Shown: in pieces, positions 39,063 to 48,169 of the stretch | Layout: the number at the start of each line of letters is the position of its first letter | Position numbering within the stretch: the stretch's first letter is position 1 | IMG/VR virus record: IMGVR_UViG_3300021960_000001 | Span: 1 to 61,952 of that record | Source of the DNA: a virus | Direction: 5' to 3' (one strand) | DNA: 61,952 nucleotides | Position numbers and translations under genes: made by a program | The notes under the pieces: generated by a model | What the model saw: only the letters and a program-made list of their open reading frames with translations | Told to the model about the DNA's origin: nothing | Database searches by the model: none

Positions 39063-42000
39063 ATGGCAAGTACATACGTAAATGACTTAAGACTTAACGA
39101 GATGGCTACTGGGGATGCTAGTGGTACATGGGGCGAAGTTACAAACACAAACTTAGAATTAATTGCTGAAGCTTTTAGTTATGGCACAGAAGCTATAACA
39201 ACTAATGCTGACACACATACAACAACTATAGCAGACGGAGCAACCGACCCTGGAAGGTCAATGTACCTTAAATATACAGGTACTTTAGATTCAGCCTGTA
39301 CTATTACCATCGGTCCTAACACCGTTAGTAAAATGTGGTTTATTGAAAACGCTACTAGCGGTTCTCAAAATATAGTAATTTCTCAAGGTAGTGGAGCTAA
39401 TATCACTATTCCTGCAGGAGACGTAAAAGTAGTTTACTCAGACGGAGCAGGAAGTGGAGCAGCAGTCGTTGACGCTTTTGCTAGTCTTAATGTTGTAGAT
39501 TTAAAAGTACAAGATGATTTAACCGTAACTGACGATATGACTGTTGGCGGTACTTTAGGTGTTACAGGAGTTTTAACAGCTACCTCACTAGACATCTCAG
39601 GCGATATAGACGTAGACGGAACTACTAACTTAGACGTAGTAGATATAGATGGAGCTGTAGATATGGCTTCTACTCTACAAGTAGATGGAGCTATTACAGG
39701 TTCAAGCACAATCAATGGCGTAGGTATTTCTTCTAATATTACAAACTTTTCTGAAAGTATATTAATTAGTAATGATGCTGGTACAGGTACTTTATCTAGT
39801 GCTAGTAGTAACACAGGTTTAGGTTTTGAAGTTTTTAATGTCTTAACAACAGGTGATAACAATACTGGTATTGGAAGAAAAGCATTAACCGACACAACAA
39901 CTGGGAGTAGCAATACTGCTTTAGGACAAAATGCTTTAGCAGAAAATACTACAGCTAGTAACAACACAGCTGCAGGTAAAAGTGCATTACAAAATAACAC
40001 TACTGGTGCTTCAAATTCTAGTGTTGGTGCTTCTTCTTTAACAACAAACTCCACAGGTTCTAATAACACCGCTGTAGGTTTTGAAAGTTTAAAAGCAAAC
40101 ACAACAGCAGACAACAACACAGGAATTGGTTATCACGCTTTACTAGCAAACACTACAGCAACACAAAATACAGCAGTCGGTGCAAGTGCTTTAGCAGCTA
40201 ACACCACTGGTGCTAATAATACAGGAATTGGTACAAATACTTTATTTGATAACACTACTGGTGCAGAAAATACTGCTTTAGGTGTAGGTGCTTTAGCAAA
40301 TAATACTACAGCGAGTAATAATACTGCTGTTGGTAGGGCAGCTTTAGTAGGAAACACTACAGGTAGTAACAATTCTGTAATAGGCTCTACAGCAGCAGAT
40401 GCTTTAACAACAGGTAGTTATAATGTTGCTTTAGGCTTTGCAGCTTTGGGTTCAGATACGCAAGGAAGTTTATCAGTTGCTATTGGACCATCTGCATTGT
40501 TAAATCAAAACTTTACATCAGCTACTGATGCTTACAATGTAGCGGTTGGAACTAATGCAGGTCTATCAGTAACCACAGGTGTTCAAAATACCCTCATTGG
40601 TGGTCTAGCAGGTGATGCTATTACTACAGCAAGTAATAATTCAGTATTAGGTTGGTCAGCTTTAACAGCAAACACAACTGGTGCTCAAAATGTAGCAGTA
40701 GGTACAACAAGTTTATTCTCAAACACCACAGGTTCAACAAATACAGCTTTAGGCGATGCTGCTTTAAAAGAAAATACAACAGCCAGTAACAATACTGCTG
40801 TTGGTAAAGATGCTTTAAGGGCAAATACCACAGGTGCAGGTAATACATCAGTCGGTATGGATTCATTAAAAGCAAACACCACAGGTGCTGGGAATCAGGC
40901 TTTTGGTAAAGATGCTTTATTTGCAAACACTACAGGTAGTCTTAACTCAGCATATGGTGCTGGTGCATTACAGGCTAACACTACTGCTAGTAATAACACA
41001 GGTGTTGGTTACTTATCTTTAGGAGCAAACACTACAGGTGCTGAAAACGTAGCAGTAGGTGCAAATGCTTTAGATGCAAATACTACAGGAGGTGGAAATG
41101 TTGGTATTGGTGTTAATTCTTTAGGAGCTTTAACAACTGGTGCAGGTAACACAGCTATTGGTGATGATTCAGTAGCTAGTGGTGTTGTAACAGGTAACTA
41201 TAATACTGCTTTAGGTAATTCAGCATTAGATGCACTTACTTCAGGTACATTGAATGTTGCTATAGGTAGATTATCATTAGCAGCGAATACTTCAGGTGTT
41301 AATAACGTGGCAGCTGGTGCTTCTTCTTTAGATGCTAATACAACAGGTAATGCAAATGTTGCTATTGGGCATTTCAGCTTAACATCAAACACAACTGCTA
41401 GTAACAATGTGGCTGTCGGTGGTGATTCAATGCAACAAAATACCACAGGTGCTAATAACGTAGCGGTTGGTACAGATGCACTTAAAGCAAACACTACAGG
41501 TGATTCTAATACAGCAGTTGGTGGTGCATCACTAGATGCTAACACTACAGGTGCTAATAATGTAGCAGTAGGTTATGCTTCTTTAGGGTCAAACACTACT
41601 GCTTCTAATAACACAGCAGTTGGAGTCGGTGCTATGGACTCTAACACCACAGGAACTAGTAATGTTGCTTTAGGTGCAAATGCCCTAGACGCTAACACCA
41701 CAGCATCAAACAGTACAGCAGTTGGTTTTGATGCTTTAACAACAAACACTACAGGTGCTGCAAATACAGCTATAGGTAATGTAGCATTACAAGCAAACAC
41801 AACAGGAAATTATAATTCTGCTCTTGGTTCAGGTGCTTTGCTTTCTAATACAACAGGAAGTAACAATGTAGCGGTTGGTCTGAACTCTTCAGTATTAAGC
41901 ACTACAGGTAATTTTAATACTTCTGTGGGTGCTTTTTCTTTAGATTCAAACACAACTGGTTCATCTAATACTGCTGTAGGTGAAGGTAGTCTTGGTAATG

Positions 42001-43031
42001 CTACTACAGCTTCTAACAACACAGCAGTTGGTGCTAATGCTTTGGTAGCAAACACTACAGGTAGTTCAAGTGTAGCTGTTGGTAGTAATGCATTAGCAAG
42101 TCAAACAACTGCTTCTGGTAATACAGCTATTGGTGCAAATTCTGCTGACGCTATAACAACAGGAATACACAACACAGCTGTAGGTTCAGGTGCCGCAGGT
42201 AGTTGCACGACAGGAACTAATAACACAGCAGTTGGTTATATAGCTCATTTAACAAACACTACAGGTGCTAGTAATACAATTATTGGTCATAGTGCTGGAG
42301 CAGCCTTTACTACAGCTAACAACAACACAGCAATTGGTAAAGATTCTATGCAAGTAGGTACAACTGCTGGTGAAAATACTGCTGTTGGTTATAGGTCTAT
42401 GAATGATATAACAACTGGTGGAGAAAATTCTGCTCTTGGTGATGAAGCAGGTGGAAGTATAACTACAGGTATTCAAAATGTTTTTGTAGGACAAAGAGCA
42501 GGTAATTATCTAACAGCAACTACTACTGGTAATTACAACACTTATCTTGGTATGGCAATTCAGGCTAGTCATCCAGCATCAGAAAATGAAATAGTAATTG
42601 GACGTATACAGGCAGGTAAAGGTAATCAAACTGCTATGATTGGTGGTACTAGTGGAGCTTATAACGGAGCCAACTCATCTACATGGTCAACAACTTCTGA
42701 TAGAAGAATTAAAAAGAATATAGAAGATAACAATACTGGTCTTGATGCTATAAAAGATATTAAAGTTAGAAACTTTGAATATAGAACTGAAGATGAAATT
42801 ACAGATTTTGAAAATCCAGCTTCAGCAGTTGTTCATAAAGAAGGCATACAACTAGGAGTTATAGCTCAAGAAATAGAAACAATTTTACCTGATATGGTTA
42901 TTACACAATCAACAGGTGTAAAAGCTGTAAACCCTGATAACCTTACATGGTACTTGGTAAACGCAGTAAAAGAACTGTCTACAACAGTAGATGAATTAAA
43001 ACAAGAGTTAAAAACTCTAAAAGGAGAATAA
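39063..43031 (+). CDS. Long tail fibre with 17-aa repeats and S74 self-cleaving domain
   Basis: 1322 aa. The N-terminal ~200 residues form the virion-binding part. From about residue 262 to 1146 there are some fifty 17-aa repeats of the type NTT(A/G)xNNTAVGxxALxx, like the heads of trimeric YadA-type adhesins. The C-terminal ~111 residues are an intramolecular chaperone of peptidase family S74: TSDRRIKKNIEDN (cleavage Ser1212, with K1217/K1218), then GVIAQEIETILPDMV. It should trimerise, cut itself and bind the host surface. Confidence 0.93.
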   Translation: MASTYVNDLRLNEMATGDASGTWGEVTNTNLELIAEAFSYGTEAITTNADTHTTTIADGATDPGRSMYLKYTGTLDSACTITIGPNTVSKMWFIENATSGSQNIVISQGSGANITIPAGDVKVVYSDGAGSGAAVVDAFASLNVVDLKVQDDLTVTDDMTVGGTLGVTGVLTATSLDISGDIDVDGTTNLDVVDIDGAVDMASTLQVDGAITGSSTINGVGISSNITNFSESILISNDAGTGTLSSASSNTGLGFEVFNVLTTGDNNTGIGRKALTDTTTGSSNTALGQNALAENTTASNNTAAGKSALQNNTTGASNSSVGASSLTTNSTGSNNTAVGFESLKANTTADNNTGIGYHALLANTTATQNTAVGASALAANTTGANNTGIGTNTLFDNTTGAENTALGVGALANNTTASNNTAVGRAALVGNTTGSNNSVIGSTAADALTTGSYNVALGFAALGSDTQGSLSVAIGPSALLNQNFTSATDAYNVAVGTNAGLSVTTGVQNTLIGGLAGDAITTASNNSVLGWSALTANTTGAQNVAVGTTSLFSNTTGSTNTALGDAALKENTTASNNTAVGKDALRANTTGAGNTSVGMDSLKANTTGAGNQAFGKDALFANTTGSLNSAYGAGALQANTTASNNTGVGYLSLGANTTGAENVAVGANALDANTTGGGNVGIGVNSLGALTTGAGNTAIGDDSVASGVVTGNYNTALGNSALDALTSGTLNVAIGRLSLAANTSGVNNVAAGASSLDANTTGNANVAIGHFSLTSNTTASNNVAVGGDSMQQNTTGANNVAVGTDALKANTTGDSNTAVGGASLDANTTGANNVAVGYASLGSNTTASNNTAVGVGAMDSNTTGTSNVALGANALDANTTASNSTAVGFDALTTNTTGAANTAIGNVALQANTTGNYNSALGSGALLSNTTGSNNVAVGLNSSVLSTTGNFNTSVGAFSLDSNTTGSSNTAVGEGSLGNATTASNNTAVGANALVANTTGSSSVAVGSNALASQTTASGNTAIGANSADAITTGIHNTAVGSGAAGSCTTGTNNTAVGYIAHLTNTTGASNTIIGHSAGAAFTTANNNTAIGKDSMQVGTTAGENTAVGYRSMNDITTGGENSALGDEAGGSITTGIQNVFVGQRAGNYLTATTTGNYNTYLGMAIQASHPASENEIVIGRIQAGKGNQTAMIGGTSGAYNGANSSTWSTTSDRRIKKNIEDNNTGLDAIKDIKVRNFEYRTEDEITDFENPASAVVHKEGIQLGVIAQEIETILPDMVITQSTGVKAVNPDNLTWYLVNAVKELSTTVDELKQELKTLKGE
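39850..42500 (+). repeat. 51-bp degenerate coding repeats in the fibre gene
   Basis: About fifty imperfect 51-bp units encoding the 17-aa pattern NTTxxNNTAVGxxALxx. The units differ in many silent positions, so the array is old or is diversified by recombination. The repeats also create long spurious open frames on the minus strand. Confidence 0.85.
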
Positions 43032-43032
43032 T

Positions 43033-43311
43033 ATGGCACAAACAGTAACAGAAGTCTTAACAGCAGGAACTGATAGCGTAACATTAATTGACGGTGTAAA
43101 AGCTGGAAGTTGGGACGTTACAGGATTGGAGCAATCTGAAATAAATAAAATGGTACAAAGAAACGTGGACCACTTAGAACTTATTTTAGAATATGCACCT
43201 GTTGATAGTGATGATGAAACTCCAGATGTAAAAGGAGCAGCAAGTAATTTAAAAACTACTCACGTTGCAGCTATTGCTACTGGTAAAAAGTACATAACTG
43301 ATAATAGTTAA
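43033..43311 (+). CDS. Small protein after the fibre, 92 aa
   Basis: SVTLIDGVKAGSWDVTGLEQ, then EINKMVQRNVDHLELILEYA, with a C-terminal KTTHVAAIATGKKYI. Immediately downstream of the fibre gene (TAATATG). Common companion of fibre genes in marine phages as I recall it; function unknown. Confidence 0.65.
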   Translation: MAQTVTEVLTAGTDSVTLIDGVKAGSWDVTGLEQSEINKMVQRNVDHLELILEYAPVDSDDETPDVKGAASNLKTTHVAAIATGKKYITDNS

Positions 43312-43344
43312 TTTTAATAAACCATCACCTAAGGAGGTGCACAA

Positions 43345-43578
43345 ATGCAAAAAGAAGAAAATAAAGCCGTCATTGGCGATAACGAAATTCTAGAAACAGA
43401 AATGACTGAGGAGCAAAAATATTTAGCTAATCAAATAACTGATTTAAGAAATAAAAAAGCTAAAATTCAGTTTGATTTAGACCAAATACAAGCAGCTCTA
43501 ACTGTTTTTGAAAATACTTTTATAGCTTCAACAAAAGAAAAAGCTGATGAGGTTCTAGAAGAAAAAGAGGAGAAATAG
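43345..43578 (+). CDS. Coiled-coil protein, 77 aa
   Basis: CCTAAGGAGGTGCACAA upstream. Acidic start, then EEQKYLANQITDLRNKKAKI and a heptad-like C-terminus. Next to the holin candidates; function unknown. Confidence 0.6.
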   Translation: MQKEENKAVIGDNEILETEMTEEQKYLANQITDLRNKKAKIQFDLDQIQAALTVFENTFIASTKEKADEVLEEKEEK

Positions 43579-43734
43579 ATGGTAGATTTAATTATGTGGA
43601 TTACTACAATAGTAACAGTTGCTTCAATAGTAGCTGCTTCAACGCCCACTCCCAAAGACGATGCTTGGATTGGTAAACTTTATAAGTTTATTGATTTACT
43701 AGCTTTAAATATTGGAAAAGCCAAAGATAAATAA
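43579..43734 (+). CDS. Holin candidate, 51 aa
   Basis: AAGAGGAGAAATAG before the ATG at 43579. One N-terminal membrane helix (MWITTIVTVASIVAAS), then TPTPKDDAWIGKLYKFIDLL, a pattern I associate with small phage holin-like proteins. TAATG overlap with the next membrane protein. It would permeabilise the inner membrane for the lysozyme at 46153. Confidence 0.6.
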   Translation: MVDLIMWITTIVTVASIVAASTPTPKDDAWIGKLYKFIDLLALNIGKAKDK

Positions 43735-43916
43735 TGGCTACTGCTAAAGATGCTTTAAATGCTATAGAATCTCATGAAAGAGAATGTAAAGCATTATATA
43801 AAAGTATTGATAAAAGACTGGAAGACGGCTCAAAACGTTTTGATAAACTAGATAATATGATTTGGGCGGTCTATCCTTTTATTGTCGGTGTTGTATTTTT
43901 AGCTAAATTTGTATAG
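43734..43916 (+). CDS. Small membrane protein, holin-like or antiholin
   Basis: 60 aa. A charged helical N-terminus (ALYKSIDKRLEDGSKRFDKL) precedes a C-terminal membrane helix (WAVYPFIVGVVFLAKFV). Coupled to the upstream holin candidate by TAATG, which suggests a holin/antiholin pair. Confidence 0.55.
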   Translation: MATAKDALNAIESHERECKALYKSIDKRLEDGSKRFDKLDNMIWAVYPFIVGVVFLAKFV

Positions 43917-43925
43917 GAGGATTTA

Positions 43926-45815
43926 ATGCCTCTTCAAAAACTTTTATTTAAACCAGGAATAAACAAAGAAGCTACTGATTACGCTAGTGAAGGTGGCTGG
44001 GTAAATTCTAATTTAGTTCGTTTTCGTAAAGGCTTACCCGAAAAAATAGGCGGGTGGGTTAAGGCTAGCACTGACACTTTTAAAGCTACAGGACGAGCAC
44101 TTCATGCTTGGGTAGACCTACAAGGAACTAAATATTTAGGGTTAGGAACTACTTGGAAATACTATGTCGTAGACGGTTCATCTTTTAATGATGTAACGCC
44201 AATACGTTCTACAACGGCTGCAGGAGACGTAACATTTGCAGCAACTAACGGTTCTTCAACCATTACCGTAACCGATACAGGACACGGAGCCGTTGCGAAT
44301 GATTTTGTTACTTTTAGTGGAGCAGCTACTTTAGGCGGTAATATAACAGCCGAAGTTTTAAATCAAGAATATCAAGTTGTTGCTGTAACAACAAATACAT
44401 ATACTATTGTAGCTAAAGATACTAGCGGAACAGAAGTTACCGCAAACGGTTCAGATACTGGAAACGGTGGTAGTAACACAGTAGGTACATATCAAATAAA
44501 CGTGGGGCTTGATGTTTACGTTCCTTCTACAGGTTGGGGTTCTGATTATTGGGGAGCAGGAACTTGGGGAAGCGTTTCACCACTAGACGCCGCTAATCAG
44601 CTAAGACTTTGGTCACATGATAATTTTGGTGAAGACTTAGTTATAAATGCACGTGGAGCAGGTGTTTTTTATTGGGATGAAACTAATGGAGTAGAAACAA
44701 AAGCTGTTGCCTTATCTGCTTTACCAGGAGCTAATTTAACACCTACGTTAGCTTTACAAGTTATGGTATCAGACGTGGACAGGCACGTTATTTGTTTTGG
44801 GGCAGACCCTATAAACGACTCAGGTACAGCCAGAACAGGGGCTATAGACCCTATGTTTATAGCTTGGAGCGACCAAGAAAATATAGAACAATGGGAACCT
44901 TTATCTACTAATACAGCAGGTTCGTTTAGGCTTTCGGCAGGTTCTGCAATCGTTGGGGCGGTTAGAGCAAGACAAGAAACATTAATATGGACAGATACGT
45001 CTTTATATTCCATGACTTTTGTTGGTCAGCCTTTTACTTTTTCAATTAATCTAGTTAATGAAGGCGTAGGTCTTGTTGGACCTAATGCTATGGTAAATAC
45101 TCCTAAAGGGGTGTTTTGGATGGATAAAAAAGGTTTTTATTCTTATGCAGGAGCCATACAAGAGCTTCCTTGTACTGTAGACGATTATGTATTTTCTGAT
45201 TTAAATCAAACACAAAGTTATCAAATATTCGGTTTTGTTAATAAAGCATTTAACGAAGTTGGTTGGTTTTATTGTTCGGAGGATAGCAATGTTATCGATA
45301 AATATGTTACTTATAACTATGAAGAAAATCTTTGGATGATAGGAGAACTTTCTAGAACTTGTTGGATAGACGAAGGTATTTTTAGTGACCCTAAAGCAAC
45401 TTATACAACTAATTACACAGGTTATTTGTTTAATCACGAAACGGGTAATGATAACGACGGCTCAGCAATGACTAATGTTTTTATAGAATCTGCTGATTTC
45501 GATTTAGGTGAAGGAGATATGTATCAGTCTATAAGCCGAATAATTCCTGATGTTAAATTTACAGGTTCTGCGAATACAGGAGCGGAAGGACAAACTTTAG
45601 ATATTGTTTTAAAAAGAAGAAACTTTCCTGGTGAAGAACTCACTACAGCAGTTACCAGTGCATGTACTTCGGTAACTACTAAAATAGATACTCGTGTACG
45701 AGGAAGACAAGCCGTATTGAGAGTTCAATCTAATGATACAAATACTAACGACGTAGGGATGGGTTTTAGATTAGGAGCAACACGTATAGATATAAAACCT
45801 GACGGAATGAGGTAA
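43926..45815 (+). CDS. Tail stabilisation/hub protein (P22 gp10-like)
   Basis: 629 aa. The start LQKLLFKPGINKEATDYASE, GGWVNSNLVRFRKGLPEKIG and the repeated strands (YLGLGTTWKYYVVDGSSF; FYWDETNGVETKAVAL) resemble the beta-propeller-like packaged-DNA stabilisation proteins of podoviruses. WGAGTWGS recurs, as at 38125. Probably closes the tail tube. One-base overlap with the next gene. Confidence 0.65.
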   Translation: MPLQKLLFKPGINKEATDYASEGGWVNSNLVRFRKGLPEKIGGWVKASTDTFKATGRALHAWVDLQGTKYLGLGTTWKYYVVDGSSFNDVTPIRSTTAAGDVTFAATNGSSTITVTDTGHGAVANDFVTFSGAATLGGNITAEVLNQEYQVVAVTTNTYTIVAKDTSGTEVTANGSDTGNGGSNTVGTYQINVGLDVYVPSTGWGSDYWGAGTWGSVSPLDAANQLRLWSHDNFGEDLVINARGAGVFYWDETNGVETKAVALSALPGANLTPTLALQVMVSDVDRHVICFGADPINDSGTARTGAIDPMFIAWSDQENIEQWEPLSTNTAGSFRLSAGSAIVGAVRARQETLIWTDTSLYSMTFVGQPFTFSINLVNEGVGLVGPNAMVNTPKGVFWMDKKGFYSYAGAIQELPCTVDDYVFSDLNQTQSYQIFGFVNKAFNEVGWFYCSEDSNVIDKYVTYNYEENLWMIGELSRTCWIDEGIFSDPKATYTTNYTGYLFNHETGNDNDGSAMTNVFIESADFDLGEGDMYQSISRIIPDVKFTGSANTGAEGQTLDIVLKRRNFPGEELTTAVTSACTSVTTKIDTRVRGRQAVLRVQSNDTNTNDVGMGFRLGATRIDIKPDGMR

Positions 45816-46141
45816 TGTCTAAGCTATTAGAAACGAAACTTCCTGTAGCTACAGGACCTCTCGACCCTGCAATATTTAATCGTTTAGTTAGAATATTAGA
45901 ATTAAGTTTAAATAAAGTAAACGTAGGCTCTACTGTAAATATTAATGAGTCTCAAAGAAATATAAACCAGTTTAATACAGGAGATATTGTTTGGAATTTA
46001 TCTACTAAACAACTTCAATTATGGACAGGAGAACAATGGTCAGATATTTATTCAGGAACAGAAAAAGGAGTTCAGGGAGTAGCCTCTCTGGGAAAAGTAA
46101 GTGTGTCAACGGGTGGAGACACAACAGTAAAAATATTGTAA
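45815..46141 (+). CDS. Small tail-associated protein, 108 aa
   Basis: GPLDPAIFNRLVRILELSLN, then NTGDIVWNLSTKQLQLWTGE and GVASLGKVSVSTGGDTTVKI. Gene order after the gp10-like protein suggests a tail accessory; function unknown. Confidence 0.65.
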   Translation: MSKLLETKLPVATGPLDPAIFNRLVRILELSLNKVNVGSTVNINESQRNINQFNTGDIVWNLSTKQLQLWTGEQWSDIYSGTEKGVQGVASLGKVSVSTGGDTTVKIL

Positions 46142-46152
46142 AAGGTGAGACT

Positions 46153-46593
46153 ATGAATTTAAAAAAGCTACAAGAAGAATTAACTTTCGATGAAGGGTGT
46201 ATCGATAAAATATACTTAGACCATCTAGGGTACCCTACTTTTGGAATAGGTCATTTAATACTAGAAACAGACCCCGAACACGGACAAGACGTGGACACGC
46301 CTGTTTCTAAAGAAAGAATCGATGAATGTTTTGAAAAAGATATACAAAACGTTATAAACGATTTAAACAGAAACTTGGTTTGGTGGAAAGACTTACCTGA
46401 AGATTTACAAAGAGTCATGGCTAATATGTGTTTTAATTTAGGCATAACAAGATTATTGAAATTTAAAAATTTTTTAGCAGCTATGGAAAAAGAAGATTGG
46501 GATAAAGCAGCGGTTGAAATGTTAGACAGTCGTTGGGCTATACAAGTGGGTCCTAGAGCGATAAGATTGAAAGATAGAGTTTTAGGAGCCTAG
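46153..46593 (+). CDS. T4-type lysozyme (glycoside hydrolase 24)
   Basis: 146 aa from the ATG at 46153 (AAAGGTGAGACT upstream); the longer frame from 46021 overlaps the previous gene and is not needed. The catalytic triad Glu14, Asp23, Thr29 lies in LTFDEGCIDKIYLDHLGYPT, followed by FGIGHLI, as in T4 lysozyme. No signal peptide, so it needs a holin (candidates at 43579 and 43734). It degrades peptidoglycan at lysis. Confidence 0.93.
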   Translation: MNLKKLQEELTFDEGCIDKIYLDHLGYPTFGIGHLILETDPEHGQDVDTPVSKERIDECFEKDIQNVINDLNRNLVWWKDLPEDLQRVMANMCFNLGITRLLKFKNFLAAMEKEDWDKAAVEMLDSRWAIQVGPRAIRLKDRVLGA

Positions 46594-46594
46594 T

Positions 46595-46741
46595 ATGAAA
46601 GTTAAAGCACCAAAAGGATATCATTGGATGAAAAACGGCAAATCGTTTAAATTAATGAAACACACAGGTAAATTTGTAAAACATAAAGGTGCAAGTTTAT
46701 CAGCAGATTTCGCAGTACAAAAAGTACATAAGAAAAAATAG
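46595..46741 (+). CDS. Small basic protein, 48 aa
   Basis: ATG at 46595, just after the lysozyme stop. MKVKAPKGYHWMKNGKSFKL followed by a Lys/His-rich stretch and a C-terminal KVHKKK. First of three adjacent strongly basic proteins; likely nucleic-acid-binding. Confidence 0.65.
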   Translation: MKVKAPKGYHWMKNGKSFKLMKHTGKFVKHKGASLSADFAVQKVHKKK

Positions 46742-46750
46742 GAGAATAAA

Positions 46751-46948
46751 ATGCCCGCAAAAAAGAAAACACATAAAACTAAAGACGGCAGAACTGCTAA
46801 AAAAGGTCTTTATTACAATATAAATAAAAAACGTAAAGAAGGAAAAAAGATGCGTAAAAAAGGAGCCAAAGGTGCTCCTACAGCAGCTGCTTTTAAACGT
46901 TCTGCTAAAACAGCTAAGAAGCCTAAGAAGAAAAGTAAAAAGAAATAA
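46751..46948 (+). CDS. Lys-rich protein, 65 aa
   Basis: Extremely basic (AKKGLYYNINKKRKEGKKMR; C-terminal KKPKKKSKKK). Histone-tail-like composition; could condense DNA or be packaged. TAATG link to the next gene. Function unknown. Confidence 0.65.
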   Translation: MPAKKKTHKTKDGRTAKKGLYYNINKKRKEGKKMRKKGAKGAPTAAAFKRSAKTAKKPKKKSKKK

Positions 46949-47241
46949 TGCCTAGGAAAAAGGAAAAATCTATAAGACGTACTACTGGTAAAGGCGGTAA
47001 TTACCGTAAAACTAAATCAGGTGCAGGCATGACTAAAAAAGGTATTGCAGCATATAAAAGAAAAAACCCAGGGTCTAAACTTAAAGGGGCTGTCACAGGT
47101 AAAGTTAAAAAAGGAAGTAAAGCAGCAAAAAGGAGAAAGTCTTACTGTGCTAGAAGTGCAGGACAAATGAAAAAGTTTCCTAAAGCGGCTAAAAATCCTA
47201 ATTCAAGATTACGTCAAGCACGTAAAAGGTGGAAATGTTAA
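46948..47241 (+). CDS. Conserved basic protein, 97 aa
   Basis: GMTKKGIAAYKRKNPGSKLK, KRRKSYCARSAGQMKK and NSRLRQARKRWKC form a conserved-looking pattern, resembling a small basic phage family of unknown function (I recall it as DUF6321-like, unverified). Third of the basic trio; two cysteines could bind metal. Confidence 0.65.
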   Translation: MPRKKEKSIRRTTGKGGNYRKTKSGAGMTKKGIAAYKRKNPGSKLKGAVTGKVKKGSKAAKRRKSYCARSAGQMKKFPKAAKNPNSRLRQARKRWKC

Positions 47242-47625
47242 ATGGCTAAAAAAGCACCAGATGCATTTGTATATAATGCTACACTAGAAAGAATAGTGGA
47301 CGGAGACACTTTCGATTGCTGTCTTGATTTAGGTTTTGATGTAAAACTACATAAACAAAGAGTACGTTTAAGTGGTATCGATACTCCTGAGTCTAGGACT
47401 AGAGATTTAGCAGAAAAGAAACTAGGACTTGCTGCTAAAGAAAGATTAAAAGAACTTTGTGCGGGTAAGTTAAAAGTAAAATCTCTAGGTAAAGGCAAGT
47501 ATGGGAGAATATTAGGCATACCATACACAGAAGACGGTAAAGATATTTGTGAGATTTTAATTAAAGAAGGACATGCAGTTGAGTATCACGGAGGTACTAA
47601 AGTTAAAATCTGGGGAGATTATTAA
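47242..47625 (+). CDS. Staphylococcal-nuclease-like (thermonuclease) protein
   Basis: 127 aa. IVDGDTFDCCLDLGFDVKL, RVRLSGIDTPESR and KYGRILG supply the Asp, the two Arg and the Glu of the SNase active site. It has no signal peptide, so it would act in the cytoplasm or virion, cutting DNA or RNA with calcium. Located between basic proteins and a membrane protein; one-base overlap downstream. Confidence 0.88.
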   Translation: MAKKAPDAFVYNATLERIVDGDTFDCCLDLGFDVKLHKQRVRLSGIDTPESRTRDLAEKKLGLAAKERLKELCAGKLKVKSLGKGKYGRILGIPYTEDGKDICEILIKEGHAVEYHGGTKVKIWGDY

Positions 47626-47975
47626 TGGAGTCTGCTGTTACCTTAATACAAGAAGTTGGTTTTCCAATAGCAGCAGCAGGTGCACTTGGTTGGTTTATTT
47701 ATAAACTTATAATGCGTATTGTAGACGGTATGGAAAGTAAGTTAGATGTAGTCGATGAAAAAGTTGCTGGTCAAATAACTCAGTTAGAGGAAAGATTGGG
47801 CGGTAAACTTGATTCACAACATGGTATTTTGGTAGCCTTGATAGATAGAATCAGAAGCCTCGATAATGAAATCATAAGACAAGATACTATGATTAAAACG
47901 ATATTAGGAGTTCCTCACCTAATAAATCAAGATAAAATAGCTAAAGCGGACAGAGAAGACCAAAGAAAAGATTAA
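47625..47975 (+). CDS. Membrane protein with coiled coil, 116 aa
   Basis: An N-terminal membrane helix (VGFPIAAAGALGWFIYKLIM) is followed by a long amphipathic coiled coil (VAGQITQLEERLGGKLDSQH). Could be a holin relative or an envelope anchor. Lies directly before the curli-like cassette; function unknown. Confidence 0.6.
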   Translation: MESAVTLIQEVGFPIAAAGALGWFIYKLIMRIVDGMESKLDVVDEKVAGQITQLEERLGGKLDSQHGILVALIDRIRSLDNEIIRQDTMIKTILGVPHLINQDKIAKADREDQRKD

Positions 47976-48160
47976 TGAAAAAAGTATATATAACAGAATT
48001 TAAAGTAGGTGATAAAATATATGAAGGTCCTTTTATATACGCTAACAGTTTTGAAGAAGCTGACCTAGAAGCCGAAGCCTATGGGGTAGTTATCGTTGGA
48101 GAAGCTAAAATAGTTATAGGAATAGATGAAACTGAAGAACGAGAAAGAGTTTTACATTAG
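47975..48160 (+). CDS. Small protein, 61 aa
   Basis: KKVYITEFKVGDKIYEGPFI, then EEADLEAEAYGVVIVGEAKI. A small beta-alpha fold. No family recognised. Confidence 0.6.
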   Translation: MKKVYITEFKVGDKIYEGPFIYANSFEEADLEAEAYGVVIVGEAKIVIGIDETEERERVLH

Positions 48161-48169
48161 GAGACGTAA

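Noticed and set aside
39434-42494. Long minus-strand open frames across the fibre gene
   Set aside because: They are frame shadows of the repetitive fibre coding sequence, with repetitive low-complexity products and no ribosome-binding sites.
46021-46152. Lysozyme start at 46021
   Set aside because: The extra 44 residues overlap the end of the previous gene and are unrelated to the family; the ATG at 46153 gives the standard T4-lysozyme N-terminus.
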